A DNA stretch of 64,000 nt, taken from the NCBI GenBank assembly GCA_914767715.1, contig OU612066.1, positions 21,116,283 through 21,180,282 on the forward strand, given 5' to 3'. The notes below the pieces were generated by a model. The model was not told the origin of the DNA, made no database searches, and worked only from the letters and a program-made list of their open reading frames with translations. This DNA comes from Membranipora membranacea. Taxonomy: Eukaryota > Bryozoa > Gymnolaemata > Cheilostomatida > Membraniporidae. A program made the position numbers and the translations under genes. This document shows, one piece after another, positions 35,413-47,974 of this stretch. The first letter of the stretch is position 1. Each line of letters begins with the position of its first letter.

Positions 35413-35625
35413 GGGGGGTCTTTCAATTAGAAACAACGAAAATCGCTAGGGGTCTCGCTTTCAGATCGCTCAGTCACTTGATGGAACTATATACATTCTG
35501 AGTGAGCGATTTCGGAGCGATTTTCTCTAATTGAAACACCAAGTGAGTGATCATTTTGAGCGATGTGATAGTGATAACTTGCTTTAGTATAGTAAAGGAT
35601 CACTCTTTCTAATCGAAAGACCCCC
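35413..35625. repeat. Inverted-repeat element, GGGGTCTTTCAATTA family
   Basis: It starts GGGGGGTCTTTCAATTAGAA and ends TTCTAATCGAAAGACCCCC. The interior carries GATCGCTCAGTCACTTGATG and related text shared with the copy at 43764. Confidence 0.75.
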
Positions 35626-35995
35626 AGGGTACCTGTGATCTAAACCTAGAATAGCAGCATATGTCTTTACAAACTTAATTAATATATAAGTACAAGGTGA
35701 AACAGCTCTCCTGTTACTCCTTGTACCTTGTATGGTAGACTTATTACCAAAAATAGACAGTGTGCCCCCTCTGGAACTGGTTATGTCCAGTGCCAGTCAT
35801 GAAGGGTGTTTGATACTTTGACATTAGCAATATACAAGCTTATATACAACCCTGGAGTATTATGTGCTATTGGCACTTGTCGTACTGTCACTCTAAAACT
35901 ATTCTATTTACTACTACTCACTACCTAATAAAAGAAGGATATTTGTTAAAAAGTTCAGTCCTTAGTTAACCAGTAGTGTTATGTAACTCCTTGGC

Positions 35996-36348
35996 CTAAC
36001 TACTATATCTGTCTAGGTAGATTCCTTTGGTCATCATGTTCTTGAAACCTATCAGTCTCCAGTACCATTGGTAGTCAAACCAGATGAGTAATCCATGGTC
36101 AAACCCAGGGGAACTAATAAAACTCAGTTGCAAGGCTGCCATCTCCACTTTCGCTTTGCTTTCAGATAGTCCTTTTCCCCTACAAACTACTGAAACTGAT
36201 GTTATGAAGATTGCAAAAGCTTTTGTAACAACGTGTGGGTTCGTATGTGTATGTGGGCACAAATAAATGAATAAGATAACTATGCTTACCTTAAAAAATG
36301 GTGGAAAAGTAGTGACAGCAGTACAGAACCAACCATCTTTCAATTCTG
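35996..36348 (-). CDS. Small coding-like fragment, possible double-stranded RNA-binding motif
   Basis: Two minus-strand exons (36300-36348 and 35996-36179) are flanked by good splice sites, and the second ends in TAG. Text around the junction (FKGKGLSESKAKVEMAALQL if one base is ignored) resembles the end of a double-stranded RNA-binding motif. The frame of the first exon that best fits such a motif (DGWFCTAVTTFPPF) joins the second one base out of phase. The in-phase alternative begins MVGSVLLSLLFHHFL. So this is either a frameshifted fragment, a very small gene or a misreading. It may relate to the exons at 33864-34345, but phases do not connect them directly. Confidence 0.3.
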
Positions 36349-36410
36349 CTAGACGATGTCATTGCCAACCTTTAGAAGGCATGTGTTGAATTTATTTCTA
36401 GGGTGACCTG

Positions 36411-39400
36411 ATGGCATATCATCACCTCTTCCTGCCCGCTGCTCTTACAATACTCTCATTGCTGACGTCAGTATATGGTTATCAGCATCCACATCAAGTG
36501 CTTCATAATCTAAAACTAGCTCATGACACAGCGGAAGAGCTCAGAACTAATCCAGAACATGAGCTGTTCACCCTGTATAATGCGTTTAAAGAGCTGACTC
36601 CGGAGCGAGTTTATCGAGAGCTCACATATTTAGTGTCAACGACATCAGCATCAAATGGTACAGGGTACAAAATCTCCGAGTCGTGTGCCAACCAGACGAT
36701 ATTTACCATGGAGAGTATGAGAATGCCGACGCAGAAACATCCTAACTGGGCTGCTAATAGTGAGTTATCATCAAATACTAGATATGGTAATAACTATAGA
36801 TGCCAAAAATGCCAGAATTAGCCCTAGTTTGATTTAACCTTTCTGTGGCACTCAAAATACATGCGGATTAAATTAAACTGGGAATATCAGGCAGTAAGTT
36901 AAGCCACAATGAAATTTAACAACCATTGGGCTGGCTCGGTCCAACCAACAACTTTCTAATTTTATTGCTTACAGGTATCACCCTGCTGTTACAGTAAAGT
37001 GTCTGCTCATATGGTTGCAGTCATTTTAAGTGAATCAATGTTCTGAAAGAATGCACTGATGATAATTATGACTGTAATTTGTTTCAATATTGGCTGTACC
37101 TCTTGCCATTTAAATTTCAGTGTTGGACTCATGGGGCAAGCCCACATCGGGTATATTCCAGCTCAATACGAAATGGCTTGGGGACTTCGATGAATGCCAG
37201 GCGGTTCAGTCAACTTCTAACGATCCCAACACTACTCTACCAGAACATCTCGACTTCCAAGGACAGTACTGTGGTGTGGGGCCGTCTGTTGCCCAAGTAA
37301 TGGGTAAACCCCAAACCCCTGGTAATTATGATGTATTGAAACTTCCTATGTGTTTAATGGAAATAATTAATTAGATAAGCATCAGGGGACATTGTGAAAG
37401 CTCTGAGACCTCAGATTAGGTGAAGTGTGTGTCTGTCTACCAACCATATAAAACAGTCGTAACAATAATTTGCATCGGACAGAATTCGATTAACGCTACC
37501 TTTTCCTAACAAATCAAGTCAAGTTTGATCAGGAATCGTATGTTACAGGCGGTATTAACCTGGGTACTTGCTTCCCTACCGGATGTACGGAGAGTGATAT
37601 ATCCTCAGTGATCAGCAGTTTATTACATGGTGTCACTCTGCTTAGCCCTAATTCCACATACAAAGGTCATATCAATGTGGAGTGTCAAGAGAGAGATATG
37701 AAGTTCTCAGGCTCCGCCATCGCTGCCATGTGAGTAATGGACAAGGCTCCATATCGCTTCATTGACAAACAGTTCAACTGCGAACATAACCATAATATTC
37801 TCTCAACACTGTTACTTGTTTTCAGATATAAAAATCCAAGCTAAAATAGTCAACTTTGATATTGTATCAACAACTTTTGCCATTTGCCAGTGTTATTTTA
37901 TAATATCACAGTATTTGTGGCTTTGTTATCTCGTTCTTGGCACTGAGTGTAATATCTAATCATGGCCCACATTTAGTCCTCTCTAGTTTAAGCGCATAAA
38001 CTGTGTCGGGGATAGCTGGAAGTAGTATCTATGCGACTATCAGCTATCCGGACACATTTTAAGCGCTTAATCAAAGTCCTCCCTTATCTCTCTGACTGTG
38101 GTCTCGACATACTAATGACTCATAGACTGATGGTGCATTCTAATCAGAGATATGGATTAGTCTGTAGACTGCCTCTGCACATTGAAATAAATAGTGTAAA
38201 ATAATTTTAAATGTGGCCACAGACTTTTGAAATATTATTGCTTTACATCTCATGACCTTTGCCATATTGGTTTCAATCATGTGACTCGAAATTGGCCCAA
38301 AGCTACTCTACATCAATATGTTTCTTCTCAACTCACTTTCACATAGATTGATACTAAGATGTGCCAAAAAATTACTGATTTAGTACCGTATAGTTTTGTG
38401 TTCCTCTGCCCCTGTACCATTTTGTAACATCTGATCATGCTGAGTCGTCAATAAAGGGATGTTAGAAACCTTGATTGAACTCGGTCGTCATCCAGCAAAC
38501 ATTCTGTAGATCATGCGTTATGGCAATATTTATTTTTGACAGCGTATTGTACTGCCTAATGGGAGCCATCTGTCTGATCGCTACATTATACGATTTCATA
38601 TTTATCATGCTGACCCCTGACACTACAGAGAAACAGCCACACATGAATGGTAATTCTCACGCTAACGACGATCTCAGAAAAAGTGGAGATAACTTTGAGG
38701 CAGATACTGAAATCCTCATCACTCCCAATGAGAAAACTGCGGCGCCGACACATAGTAAGTCACTCTGATACAAAACACAACAGGCAGAAAGTAATAATTA
38801 GTTAGCTTGCCAAATTCACAATCTGCCTATGAGGTTGGTTAGATAAACCTGATCATACACTGATTGAATCATCATGCATGTGGACCAGAACCTTCACAAC
38901 CTAATGGTGCATTTCAGTAGCCACTGATTACGGATCTAACTCAACTCCCTAGAACTTAGTGATATTGATGAAGCTGATGAGATAATAGAGTTTTGGTCGA
39001 TGTTTGATTTCTGAGTTGCAAAATAGTTCGCTGTGAACCCTAATAAAACTGAGATTTGCTTTGTTTTATTACCCTGTCTGAACTTTGAGCAACGACCTGC
39101 TTAATGTACTGCATGTTAATATTTTCCTCATAGATGAATATTAGACTATGCAAACATTTACATCATGCTAAGCCCATATCAGTCAAATTCCAATCAACAC
39201 TGAACTCCTGTCACATAGCACAAAAGTTGGAACTATTTCATCATCATCGGAAATCAGCCCGCTGGATGCAGTGAAATTCAAAATCTAATTCCCTTCTCTC
39301 AAAACCTTTCTAATTTGAGTTAAGTTTGAGCTTGCCTTCTAACACAATTTAGCACTTATTGGGTAGAGATTATTATATCAGAAATTCTTATGGACTGTAG

Positions 39401-42400
39401 GCAATAAATACCTCTGATATTTGTTTGCATGATTGTCTCAAGTGTATTTGGAAAAAGCAAACAATCCTCTGAACCATGTGCTCTAAATTCACTTTGCCCT
39501 TCTATGGAGTTTAGTACCATGCAATGATCACGAGGCATTTTGCATATTGTCCTATTCGCTGACTGTTGAGTCATGATGATTGAATCGACTTTGTCAGAAA
39601 TTATCTACAACATTAATTTCATGATTGGTAATGATGATGACATATTTCGTTATTCAATTGTTGAATTTGATCGTTTATTTCAACCGAGAAAAAGATATCA
39701 GATGTTATTGTATAAAACATATAATTTCAATTTAGGCCTCCGTAAATGCTATATGTTGCTAACTCAAGCCAGATGTGGCTGGAATGAAATCTTCCCATCT
39801 TCTTGCAAGTTGATTTTCTGTTCGCAGACCTTTCTAGATAACATTGACCGATCTTTTTTCCAGGTGCATTTGGGGAGTTTCTCATGTGTTTCTCACTATA
39901 TACTAACGGATATAAACTATTGAGTACCAAACAGCCTCCCGGAGCTCTGACCTGTCTCAATGGTATCAGATTTATCAGCATGCTGTGGGTTATATTAGGA
40001 CATAGTATTGGTTTCGCTTCCCCTACAATGAGTAAGTTCATTTTTACATGCCATATGCTTACTTCCAACAGCAAATTTTATCAGTCAAAGGTCCCCCTAC
40101 AAGAGAATTATCTTGAAAACAGCTACCTACCCAAAGATACCACGAGTAGAGCACTGTAATTGCTGAAGTTATATTGACCCATGTGTGACCATATTTCACA
40201 TGAAACCATTTATTAAATCAGTTGTGATCAGTTTGTGGGATTTTTTTTGTGCAAGCAGGGCGTTGGTACGAACATAGAAAATATGGGTGTTAGCAAACTT
40301 CCTACATTGTGAAACGGTACTGCTATCTTTCATTCATATAGATGATAAGGTATTTGGTAGTGTAGAATAAAGAAGGTGATATTTCATTAGTATTATCTTT
40401 TCGTCCAGCTAAAGGGTATGAGTACTCTCCTCCAGATTTCCATATCTCATAGTTTATATCCGATCACTGCAGGGAGTATCATACTCCAAACTTGACCCTC
40501 TCTGTTTTTTTTTAGCTAACATGCTGACAGTATATCAATGGCTCCAGAGATGGACATTCCAGGTTGTTTTAAACGCTACAGTCTCAGTGGACAGCTTCTT
40601 TGTTCTCAGCGGTCTACTCACTTCATACCTCTTTTTAAAAGAGCTAAACAAAAAACACATGGGAGTTGTCAAGTTCCTTAGTACAGTACCGATCATGTGG
40701 CTACATAGATATGTAAGGTAAGTGGTTGTCAATGACAGCAAGCTAAGGAAATAGAAGAGAAATTTTAGTAATTGAATTAATCATTATTCAGCTTTGTCCT
40801 TAGTTAGACTAGATAATTAAAGAAGAAGTTTTTCGAAATATCCAGTTTCTGTAACATTACAGCAAAAGTGTTGTGAGAAAGGTCAGGCTAAAATCAAGTT
40901 AAAATTAATTCCAATTTACCTTCATTTCAAGCTGCTCTCACTCACAAACTCAAGAGGCCTGCAGCTTCCCCGAGCAATCAAAATGTAGGTACATTGAATC
41001 GAACTTGATCTAGGAAAGGCAGGTTAGAAAGGACCCACCGTACTGTTATTCATAAACGTATATTACTTGTCTTCTCTAACAGATTGACGCCAGCTTACGG
41101 ATTTATGATCTTATTCTACGCTTGTTTGGGATTATACACCTTCTCCGGACCCCTCAAACTCACCCACTCTACTATCCTAGACTCCAACTGTGTCAACTAC
41201 AGCTGGTCAGCTCTGCTCTATGTCAACAATGTTATTGAGACAACCAAACAGGTATTATTTTTATAGCTGATAAAATGCTCCAACTCATCTTAGCTTTGAG
41301 TTATTTGATTAGGTTTTTATATATTGTGATGTTATCACCCAAGTTACTCAAGCCTAAGCATGAATCTTAACTAGCAGCTACTAACAGTTGGAGCTTTTTT
41401 CCGATTCCCTCCTCTGATCTTGTGAAACGTTCTCGGTTTCTCTCAGACTTGTAATTTGGAGTTGTCTCACTTGATCAAACAAGGTGATGACTCTTCGTTA
41501 ACACTCCTGCACTCCTAACCCCAACCAGTTAAACCAGGCTCAAATATTCCTTGATTCACAACCTGTACTAAACTATAAGAAGGTGCACGGCTCAAAATGA
41601 TTAACTCTGTGCAAAAGCAATGATATAAGCATAGCTGTTTATTTCTGCATTGTTGCTATTTTTGGTCAACTGAAACCATCTCCTGATATATAAAGCAGTA
41701 TGTGAATATGTTTCACCATTAAGTAAATAATGTGAAAAGTGTTATGTCTGAATATTATTTTATTGTTCATTTTGACAGTGTGCTGGCTGGGGATGGTATC
41801 TCTCTAATGATTTCCAGTTTTATTTGGTCACTCCGTTTGTGGTTTACATCATGTACAGGTATGTATACCCAGAGGGATAACCTTGGCTAGTTTTTCTGGC
41901 CTAATTTTTCTCACTCAGATACAAAAAAATTATCCACCCGCAACCGTTTTCAGCTACTCATCTAGTTTAAGTGCTCAAACTGTGTTGGGATGGTTGTTTG
42001 TGGCATTTCAATATCAACCACTTTGATAATGAAATGCCACTAATAACCATTCCGACACAGTTTGAGCACTTTCACTACTCACCTACACTTTATGTTGTAC
42101 ATCCATAAATCTTAGTCGAGATGTTTCAAGTAAATGGGCATTGTTGTCATTCGATTCAATAGTAACATAGTTTATTATTATGATGGTTTATGTTCATCAA
42201 CCGTCTCTTCAAATTTGCAACAGTTCGTTAGCACTGCTTAATATTTTTCAATTCAATGCCACGCTGAAAACATATATCAATGTTGCTTCTTGTTGGAATT
42301 TTATAATTCTGTAATTTAAAAAAAAAAAGATTCTACATTACAGTTATATCTACCGACCAATATATGTGGGAAGACAGAAAGTTATGTTAAGCTTTGATCT

Positions 42401-45400
42401 GGTGCATTTCATGCATTTATCGAATACCATACTGAAAAAGTTTATTGTTGCTGTCGCTGCTCGTTTTTTCAAACAATGTTCCTATTTCATATTCTCTCAA
42501 CTTTTATCCCATTATTTCGTTGCAGGTCTCCCATATTTGGGATTATCCTCTCCTCAGTGATGGTTGTCGCCAGTGCTGCCGCAGCGTCAGCTATATCTGT
42601 AAAGTATGACCTGCCCATCGGTATGACAGGAGCAGGACGTGATCCTAATCATGTGTAAGTCTACATACATAATAACATGTGTGCGTATGTACAGACATAC
42701 ATTCAGACATATATACAGGGACATACATACAGGTTCACCTTTCTCTTGCGTTGGGCATTTGACACAGAACCACAAGATCATGTCTACCCTACATGATTAA
42801 ATCCATTACAAAATAGATTTAGCAGCCTTGCCAAGAATTGCTCAACTCATGAATTGATGTAGTTGCAACTTTTTGCAATGTTTTAGTTATCATTGACAAT
42901 GATATTCCAAACATATAATAATTATTTGCAGAATCAATATTCAAACTTAAAATCCAATGACGATTTCATCTTGTGCAGTATGTATGGAATGCATTTCCCT
43001 CGGGTTTAATGTTTGGCCGCTCGATTTTTAAGCTGATTCAGATTGTCCCAATCTGTTTTCTGTCAAAATTTATTGGCGGTTATCATTTTTTAAACATCTA
43101 GCCTATTATTACATTGATGGTGGTTGGCGCACCAACAGCACATGGGCTTGCTTGAAATGCTTCTTCATAATGATATAAAGCCCAAAATAGACAGATAGAC
43201 AGATTAGAATGTTATATTTACTGTTGTGTAGCTGTTTCATGCTAGATGTTCGTTGTTTCACAGGGATCCAAATGTCCAGAATACTCTGATGCTGAATTAT
43301 TACATTGCACCTTGGGCGAGATACCAGTCATATGGTGTTGGAGTCATATTTGGTTACATCTTGTGGTACTGCTACACAAAATGTAATGGTCGCCTTCCTG
43401 TCTCAAGGGTAAGTTAAATTGTTTACGTTTACTATTATAGCGACCTTATATTGAAGAGGTAAAGTAAACCTTAAAGTTCCATATGTCATTTGTGAGGGAT
43501 GTACCGCTCGCTTAACACACTTGCCACACTTGATGTCAGTTGTCAATGACTTTAGCTCTTTGTATACATCCTTGAAAGTTTCGAGATTTATTAAGATTTA
43601 TTTTTATTTATTTTATATTTTCACCCCAGATGTCGCAGCTGATTTTGATCATAAGTCACCCATTGTTCGTATAGTCAGACTGAGAGATGGAAATTAAAAT
43701 ATCTCTATATCTGGGTGTCATTGCTGGTAACATATATCTTCTTAATGCTTAAACTGTGCCAGCGGGGTCTCTCAATTAGAAACAGCAATCCTTTCCTAAA
43801 GCAAGTTATCACTATCACATCGCTCAAAATTATTACTCACATGGTCTTTCAATTAGACAAAATCGCTCCCAAATCGCTCACTCAGAATGTATATAGTTCC
43901 ATCAAGTGACTGAGCGATCTGAAAGCAAGAGCCTAGCAGGTATCGCTCCCTCAGTGAGTAAGCGATCAGATTGCAATTTTGGCTGTTTCTAATTGAAAGA
44001 CCCCCCCCCCCCCGAATAGCTGGTAGTAGCATTTCATTATCAACCACTTTCCCAACCACCAAAAGTGGTTGATAATGAAATGCTACTACCAGCTTTCCCG
44101 ACACAGTTTAAGAGCTTAGACTACCATCTTCCTAGGGAATATGCCAAATATAATGCCACAACCTCTTACAGTTCCTCCCTTGATATTTTAGACTGTAAAT
44201 CTTCTCCTATGGGCTATCTCCGGAGCTATTTTACTTTCTGTGTTATATGGACCTCAGAGTGCAGAGATTTACAAACACATCGCTACTAAAGCGGAGGCAG
44301 CCATGTTTAATGGCTGGTCCAGGACTGCCTGGTCTGTTGGACTCGGTTACATCATGATAGCCTGCTGTCTGGGCAGAGGAGGTAAGGCGGGTGGTGTGGC
44401 TTTTGACCATAGAGTATAGTATATAGTATTTAGTATATAATATATAGTATATAGTGTAGTATGTAGTATATAGTAAATAGTAAATAGTATATGTAAACTC
44501 TATGCTTTTGACAATAAATAGTGTTTATAGATATCCCACAATGCAGTTTCCAGGAAGTCGGGAGGGACCGGGTCGATGGAAACAGATACTGCAATCTACT
44601 ATATGATTGCCTAGGCTTATGAATGCAGATATCAAATTTGAAGCCCTAGGTATTGGTCAATTTTTGTAGGGAGCTTTTATGAAATGGAAGCAGCTCCACG
44701 TTCATTCTATGTGTGACTCAAATGTTCAGTGAGAGAAGCTACACACAGTAAAGATATTGATTTATTTATGTTTTTTTATGTTTATGTTTTTAACTCTTTA
44801 AGTTAATTCAATGCAAGCTATCCTATTATAATTATGATTATTAATAATGTTTTTATGACAGGTTGGGTGAATGAGTTTTTATCATGGCCAGGATTTGTAC
44901 CAGTCAGTCGTATGACTTACTGTGCTTACTTAGTACATCCTGTAATTATGGAGATAGTCAACGCCAGTCAAAAGTCACTTGTGGCTTGGAGTGAAATTAC
45001 CTATGTAAGTCATTTCACAATTGTAAAGCATGGTGTTGCATGATTATCTATTATAAAATTTGAATCATGATTTCTGTCTGTTGCTAAAAAAACTATTTGG
45101 ATTTAGCTCTTTGCTTGATGATAAGAAAGTTAGTATTATTTAGCCTTGTTCACGCGGCCACCGGTTTTGGGTTTTTTGGCATTGTTGACGTATACTTTGG
45201 AGACGCTAGAAGTAGATTTGGATCCTGAATATTCAAAGTCACTCACTGCCACAGTAATTATCTTATGGGGATAGTTGCAACGGATTGATACTCTGTCCAA
45301 GCCAGTCCAATTCTTTGTATTTAACTATCCGCACCGTCCTACAAAAAGTGACTGTCGGTTCTATATGAGCTGTACATAGCTGACAATGTTTTCATGTCGA

Positions 45401-45622
45401 TATGGTCAATGGTTCGACCGCTACTCGATTGCAATCTTGTATGCTACCAAATAATAACATTATGTTATTGTTGCTGTTTTATAGATATACATGTTTGCTG
45501 GGTACGCGACGCTGGCTTTCTTGGTGGGGTTCCTCTTCTCCATTGTGTTTGAAGCTCCATTCATGCTGCTAGATAAGAAATACTTTACAGGTAAACTAGC
45601 TAAGGTGAAATGCTCAAGTTAA
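36411..45622 (+). CDS. Nose resistant to fluoxetine (NRF-6)-like membrane acyltransferase, gene 1
   Basis: Exons: 36411-36759, 37121-37303, 37549-37729, 38543-38754, 39864-40031, 40516-40717, 41083-41251, 41779-41858, 42526-42654, 43264-43408, 44192-44381, 44862-45004, 45485-45622. They total 2289 bases (762 aa) with all phases consistent. An N-terminal signal peptide (FLPAALTILSLLTSVYG) precedes the Cys-rich NRF domain (KWLGDFDECQ, CFPTGC). A transmembrane segment (exon 4) and a charged cytosolic linker come next. Then follows an acyltransferase-3 domain of about ten membrane segments, with NGIRFISMLWVILGH carrying the conserved His, then VDSFFVLSGLL, LTPAYG and FVPVSRMTYCAYLVHP. In Caenorhabditis elegans NRF-6 and NDG-4 act in lipid and drug transport across epithelia; the substrate here is unknown. 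An acceptor at 36401 just before the ATG suggests a leader exon further upstream. Confidence 0.93.
37984..38070. repeat. Hairpin element, TAGTTTAAGCGCTTAAACTG family (intron)
   Basis: The left end is TAGTTTAAGCGCATAAACTG and the right end GGACACATTTTAAGCGCTTA. The inner arms AGCTGGAAGTAGTATC and the inverted GACTATCAGCT also pair. Copies are at 41963, 43743 and 61772. Confidence 0.7.
40910..41012. repeat. Degenerate hairpin element, GATCCAATTTGCCTGCATT family (intron)
   Basis: The left end is CCAATTTACCTTCATTTC and the right end GAATCGAACTTGATCTA, with weak internal pairing. It is an older copy. Confidence 0.45.
41963..42073. repeat. Hairpin element, TAGTTTAAGCGCTTAAACTG family (intron)
   Basis: The left end is TAGTTTAAGTGCTCAAACTG and the right end GACACAGTTTGAGCACTTTC. 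The inner arms (GTGGCATTTCAATATCAACC and the inverted GATAATGAAATGCCAC) pair almost throughout. Confidence 0.8.
43743..44118. repeat. Hairpin element interrupted by another element (intron)
   Basis: The left end ATGCTTAAACTGTGCCAGC (to 43763) and the remainder (44014-44118, GAATAGCTGGTAGTAGCATT to CACAGTTTAAGAGCTTA) form one hairpin of the family seen at 41963. It is split by the element at 43764-44013. Removing the insert restores an order like that at 61772-61834. Confidence 0.8.
43764..44013. repeat. Inverted-repeat element, GGGGTCTTTCAATTA family, nested
   Basis: It starts GGGGTCTCTCAATTAGAAAC and ends GTTTCTAATTGAAAGACCCC. It is inserted within the hairpin element at 43743-44118, so it is the younger insertion. 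The interior resembles 35413-35625 in the opposite orientation. Confidence 0.85.
44413..44492. repeat. AGTATAT simple repeat
   Basis: An imperfect tandem repeat of AGTATAT or AGTAAAT units in the intron after exon 11 of acyltransferase gene 1. Confidence 0.8.
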
Positions 45623-47100
45623 GCCTAAGTTTTTAGAGGAAACTCTAGTCTTAATTTCCAAATTCAAGACTCATATTTTATTACATTTGATATAATTTCT
45701 CAATCGACATGACATGTGTATTAAATTTTATAATCGTCAAATTTGGTTGCACACACTGTCCCCCCCCCCCCCCCGAAATGGTTATGAGGGCTCATGGAAG
45801 TTTTACGAGTGCCATAATTTTAATGAGAAGCAAAAAGTACTCAGTACTTAGTCTGAGTGTCCCTGGTAGTAGTGCAATGTGTGACTTACCTATTATTCTA
45901 GTTTCTTCTTCCATGATTAAAACTGTTCAGGTAAATTTGTGCCCTACTTGATTTTGCAATTATGCAAAGAGCATATCATCAAATATATATTTCTAGTCTG
46001 GTAATATATATCAGCCATTATTTTGATTCGTTTTCAAACAGTCCAACCTGCAAGTTCTTTTTTTTTGTTATTTTATTCCCTCCATTCCAAATCACCATGA
46101 TTTAATCCTAAGATGTTTCATTTGGATGTGCCAAATTTTACTGTCAGTGAAGAAATTGATTATTGACTTTTGATGATTTTTCATTTTAATTTATTGTTAT
46201 AAACCACTTTATTTTTTTCTTTTCATGATTTGTTATCAATTGTGGTGACAGGCTGACTTTGGCATCATTATCATTCTGAAAGGAATGCTTTTCATTGCTG
46301 AGACACTCAAAAGGAATAAAATTAAACTGAAAACAGAAATGAAACATGACTTTTGATTAGACGTGTCAGTAGAGGGGGGGCAATTCCAATGCGGGCAAAA
46401 TGGATCAAACTTGATCTAAGTTTTAATATGAACACAAACATACCTTGTCGGTAATCTGTATATTGTGTAATCTGTTGAGTTAAATTTATTGACCTGAAAA
46501 TGTCCTGAAATAGTTTGATCACCTTGCGAGGGAATTTCGCCTGAGAAAGAAATGAAACACGAGCAGGCCATTTATAGTACCTGGGCAAAACTACTGATGA
46601 TACAACTTGTAGTGTCACTCTATTTGCTGACATTCGTAATGCATCCTAGCCATCCCATCCTTACCCAAGCCTGACTCGGTTCTAACTTTGTATATATCGA
46701 GTTAAACTACAAGGCTGTGCGCTGAGAGAAAACTGATGTTGTCCTAAACCCTATTCATGGGTGAATTAAACACAAGGTTGTACTGGGCAATTATAGCTGA
46801 CTAAATTGATTGGAAAATGTCACTCAAGATAAAATAAATCATGTCACACACAGCACAATGTCTCAGCACTGTTAACGCTCTGTAGCATTGGTATTTGTTA
46901 ACTATGCGTACCCTGCGAACCTCAGTTCTGACTCAACTATTTTATATCAAACTGGGAAATAACAGAAACTATAATTATCGCTCAAGCATTAATTTAGGAG
47001 TTGTCTTGTTAATACTTTGATGATAGTAGCGCAGAGCATAGAGTTATTATATACTAACTCTGTGAGTATATAACATAGTTATTATATAATAACTCTATGG
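45623..47100. other. Intergenic stretch between the two acyltransferase genes, left part
   Basis: It contains no supported gene. It holds a C-run at 45762-45775 and a half copy of the GATCCAATTTGCCTGCATT family at 46376-46420 (GCGGGCAAAATGGATCAAAC). TTATTATATAATAACTC-type palindromes around 47040-47100 form the target of the following element. Confidence 0.4.
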
Positions 47101-47431
47101 CAGGCTTGCTCAAATGTTTTCGAGAAAGGGCCGGATTCAATATTTCAGGAATATTGGAGGGCCGGGCCAGAAATTTACACTGCAGATTTTTTTTGAGGCT
47201 GTTGCAACTAAAAGCAGTATACCAATATATATATTGTGCTATCACTTTTATTACATTAACATATATTTATTTGACATTAGGATACACAACAACAAACTAG
47301 GTCAGTCAACTTGAGTAATTGCGAGCATAATTATATTTTATGACTTTTTTTTTTGCCTAAAAATCTGAAGGGCCTGATTGAAAAAATGGTGGGCCTGATT
47401 CGGCCCGCGGGCCTCCATTTGAGCACCACAG
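47101..47431. mobile_element. Non-autonomous hAT element with 8-base target duplication
   Basis: The left end is CAGGCTTGCTCAAATG and the right end CATTTGAGCACCACAG, an imperfect terminal inverted repeat of about 16 bases. The sequence CTCTATGG occurs directly on both sides (47093-47100 and 47432-47439), an 8-base target duplication as made by hAT transposases. GGGCCGG and GGCCCGCGGGCC text near the ends is typical of such elements. At 331 bp there is no transposase. Confidence 0.88.
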
Positions 47432-47499
47432 CTCTATGGTATATAACATAAGGTTATGAAGGTAACTCTATGGTATATAATAACTCTATGGCACAGAGC

Positions 47500-47974
47500 A
47501 TGGATTATCCTTACTCTGTGATATTAATCAATATGTAACTGTATTGAAGCCTTTAATTGGTCACTGAGGTAAATACTGAATGCTTATTGGATGGATCTTA
47601 AGGCCAATGAACATTGCCCTGCCTATGGCCGCTCATGCATGACAATCAATGTATTATTAACAGCGGAAGCATATTTAGATTAGTAGTTTTCAGATCAGCT
47701 GTTTGTTCGGGAGTTCCGTGCTTGTGCTCTGGCTTAGTTTGACATTCATTTCTGGACGGCATCATAATTCTGCGGTAAGTGTTCTATTGTTCATTTTATT
47801 GATCTTGTGATAAAGCCATTGTCAAAAACAGTATGAAGTTTGTTAAGTACGATTGTTTTATGACTGTGTGAAAAGTGTTTTCAACCTAACAGGGATTCAC
47901 AGATTTCTCTAGTTCGGTCTCTATATTTGGTTGCAGGTTAACACTAGCTGCATCGAAGAAAAAAAGACGCCAAC
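47500..47974 (+). promoter_or_regulatory. Upstream and 5' untranslated region of acyltransferase gene 2
   Basis: A strong donor (GCG then GTAAGT) at 47775 and an acceptor (TTGCAG) ending at 47936 define a probable leader intron, 47775-47936. It is followed by 38 bases of leader before the ATG at 47975. The context CCAACATGA is good for initiation. At 47497-47530 lies a piece identical in type to the end of the foldback element at 50711. Confidence 0.5.

Noticed and set aside
36411-36821. A single-exon 136-aa secreted protein
   Set aside because: The frame reads through the exon 1 donor at 36760. The paralog and phase agreement show that it is the first exon of the acyltransferase.
39573-39923. 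116-aa plus-strand frame in acyltransferase gene 1
   Set aside because: It runs from an intron into exon 5 in a frame other than the coding one, and has no splice support.
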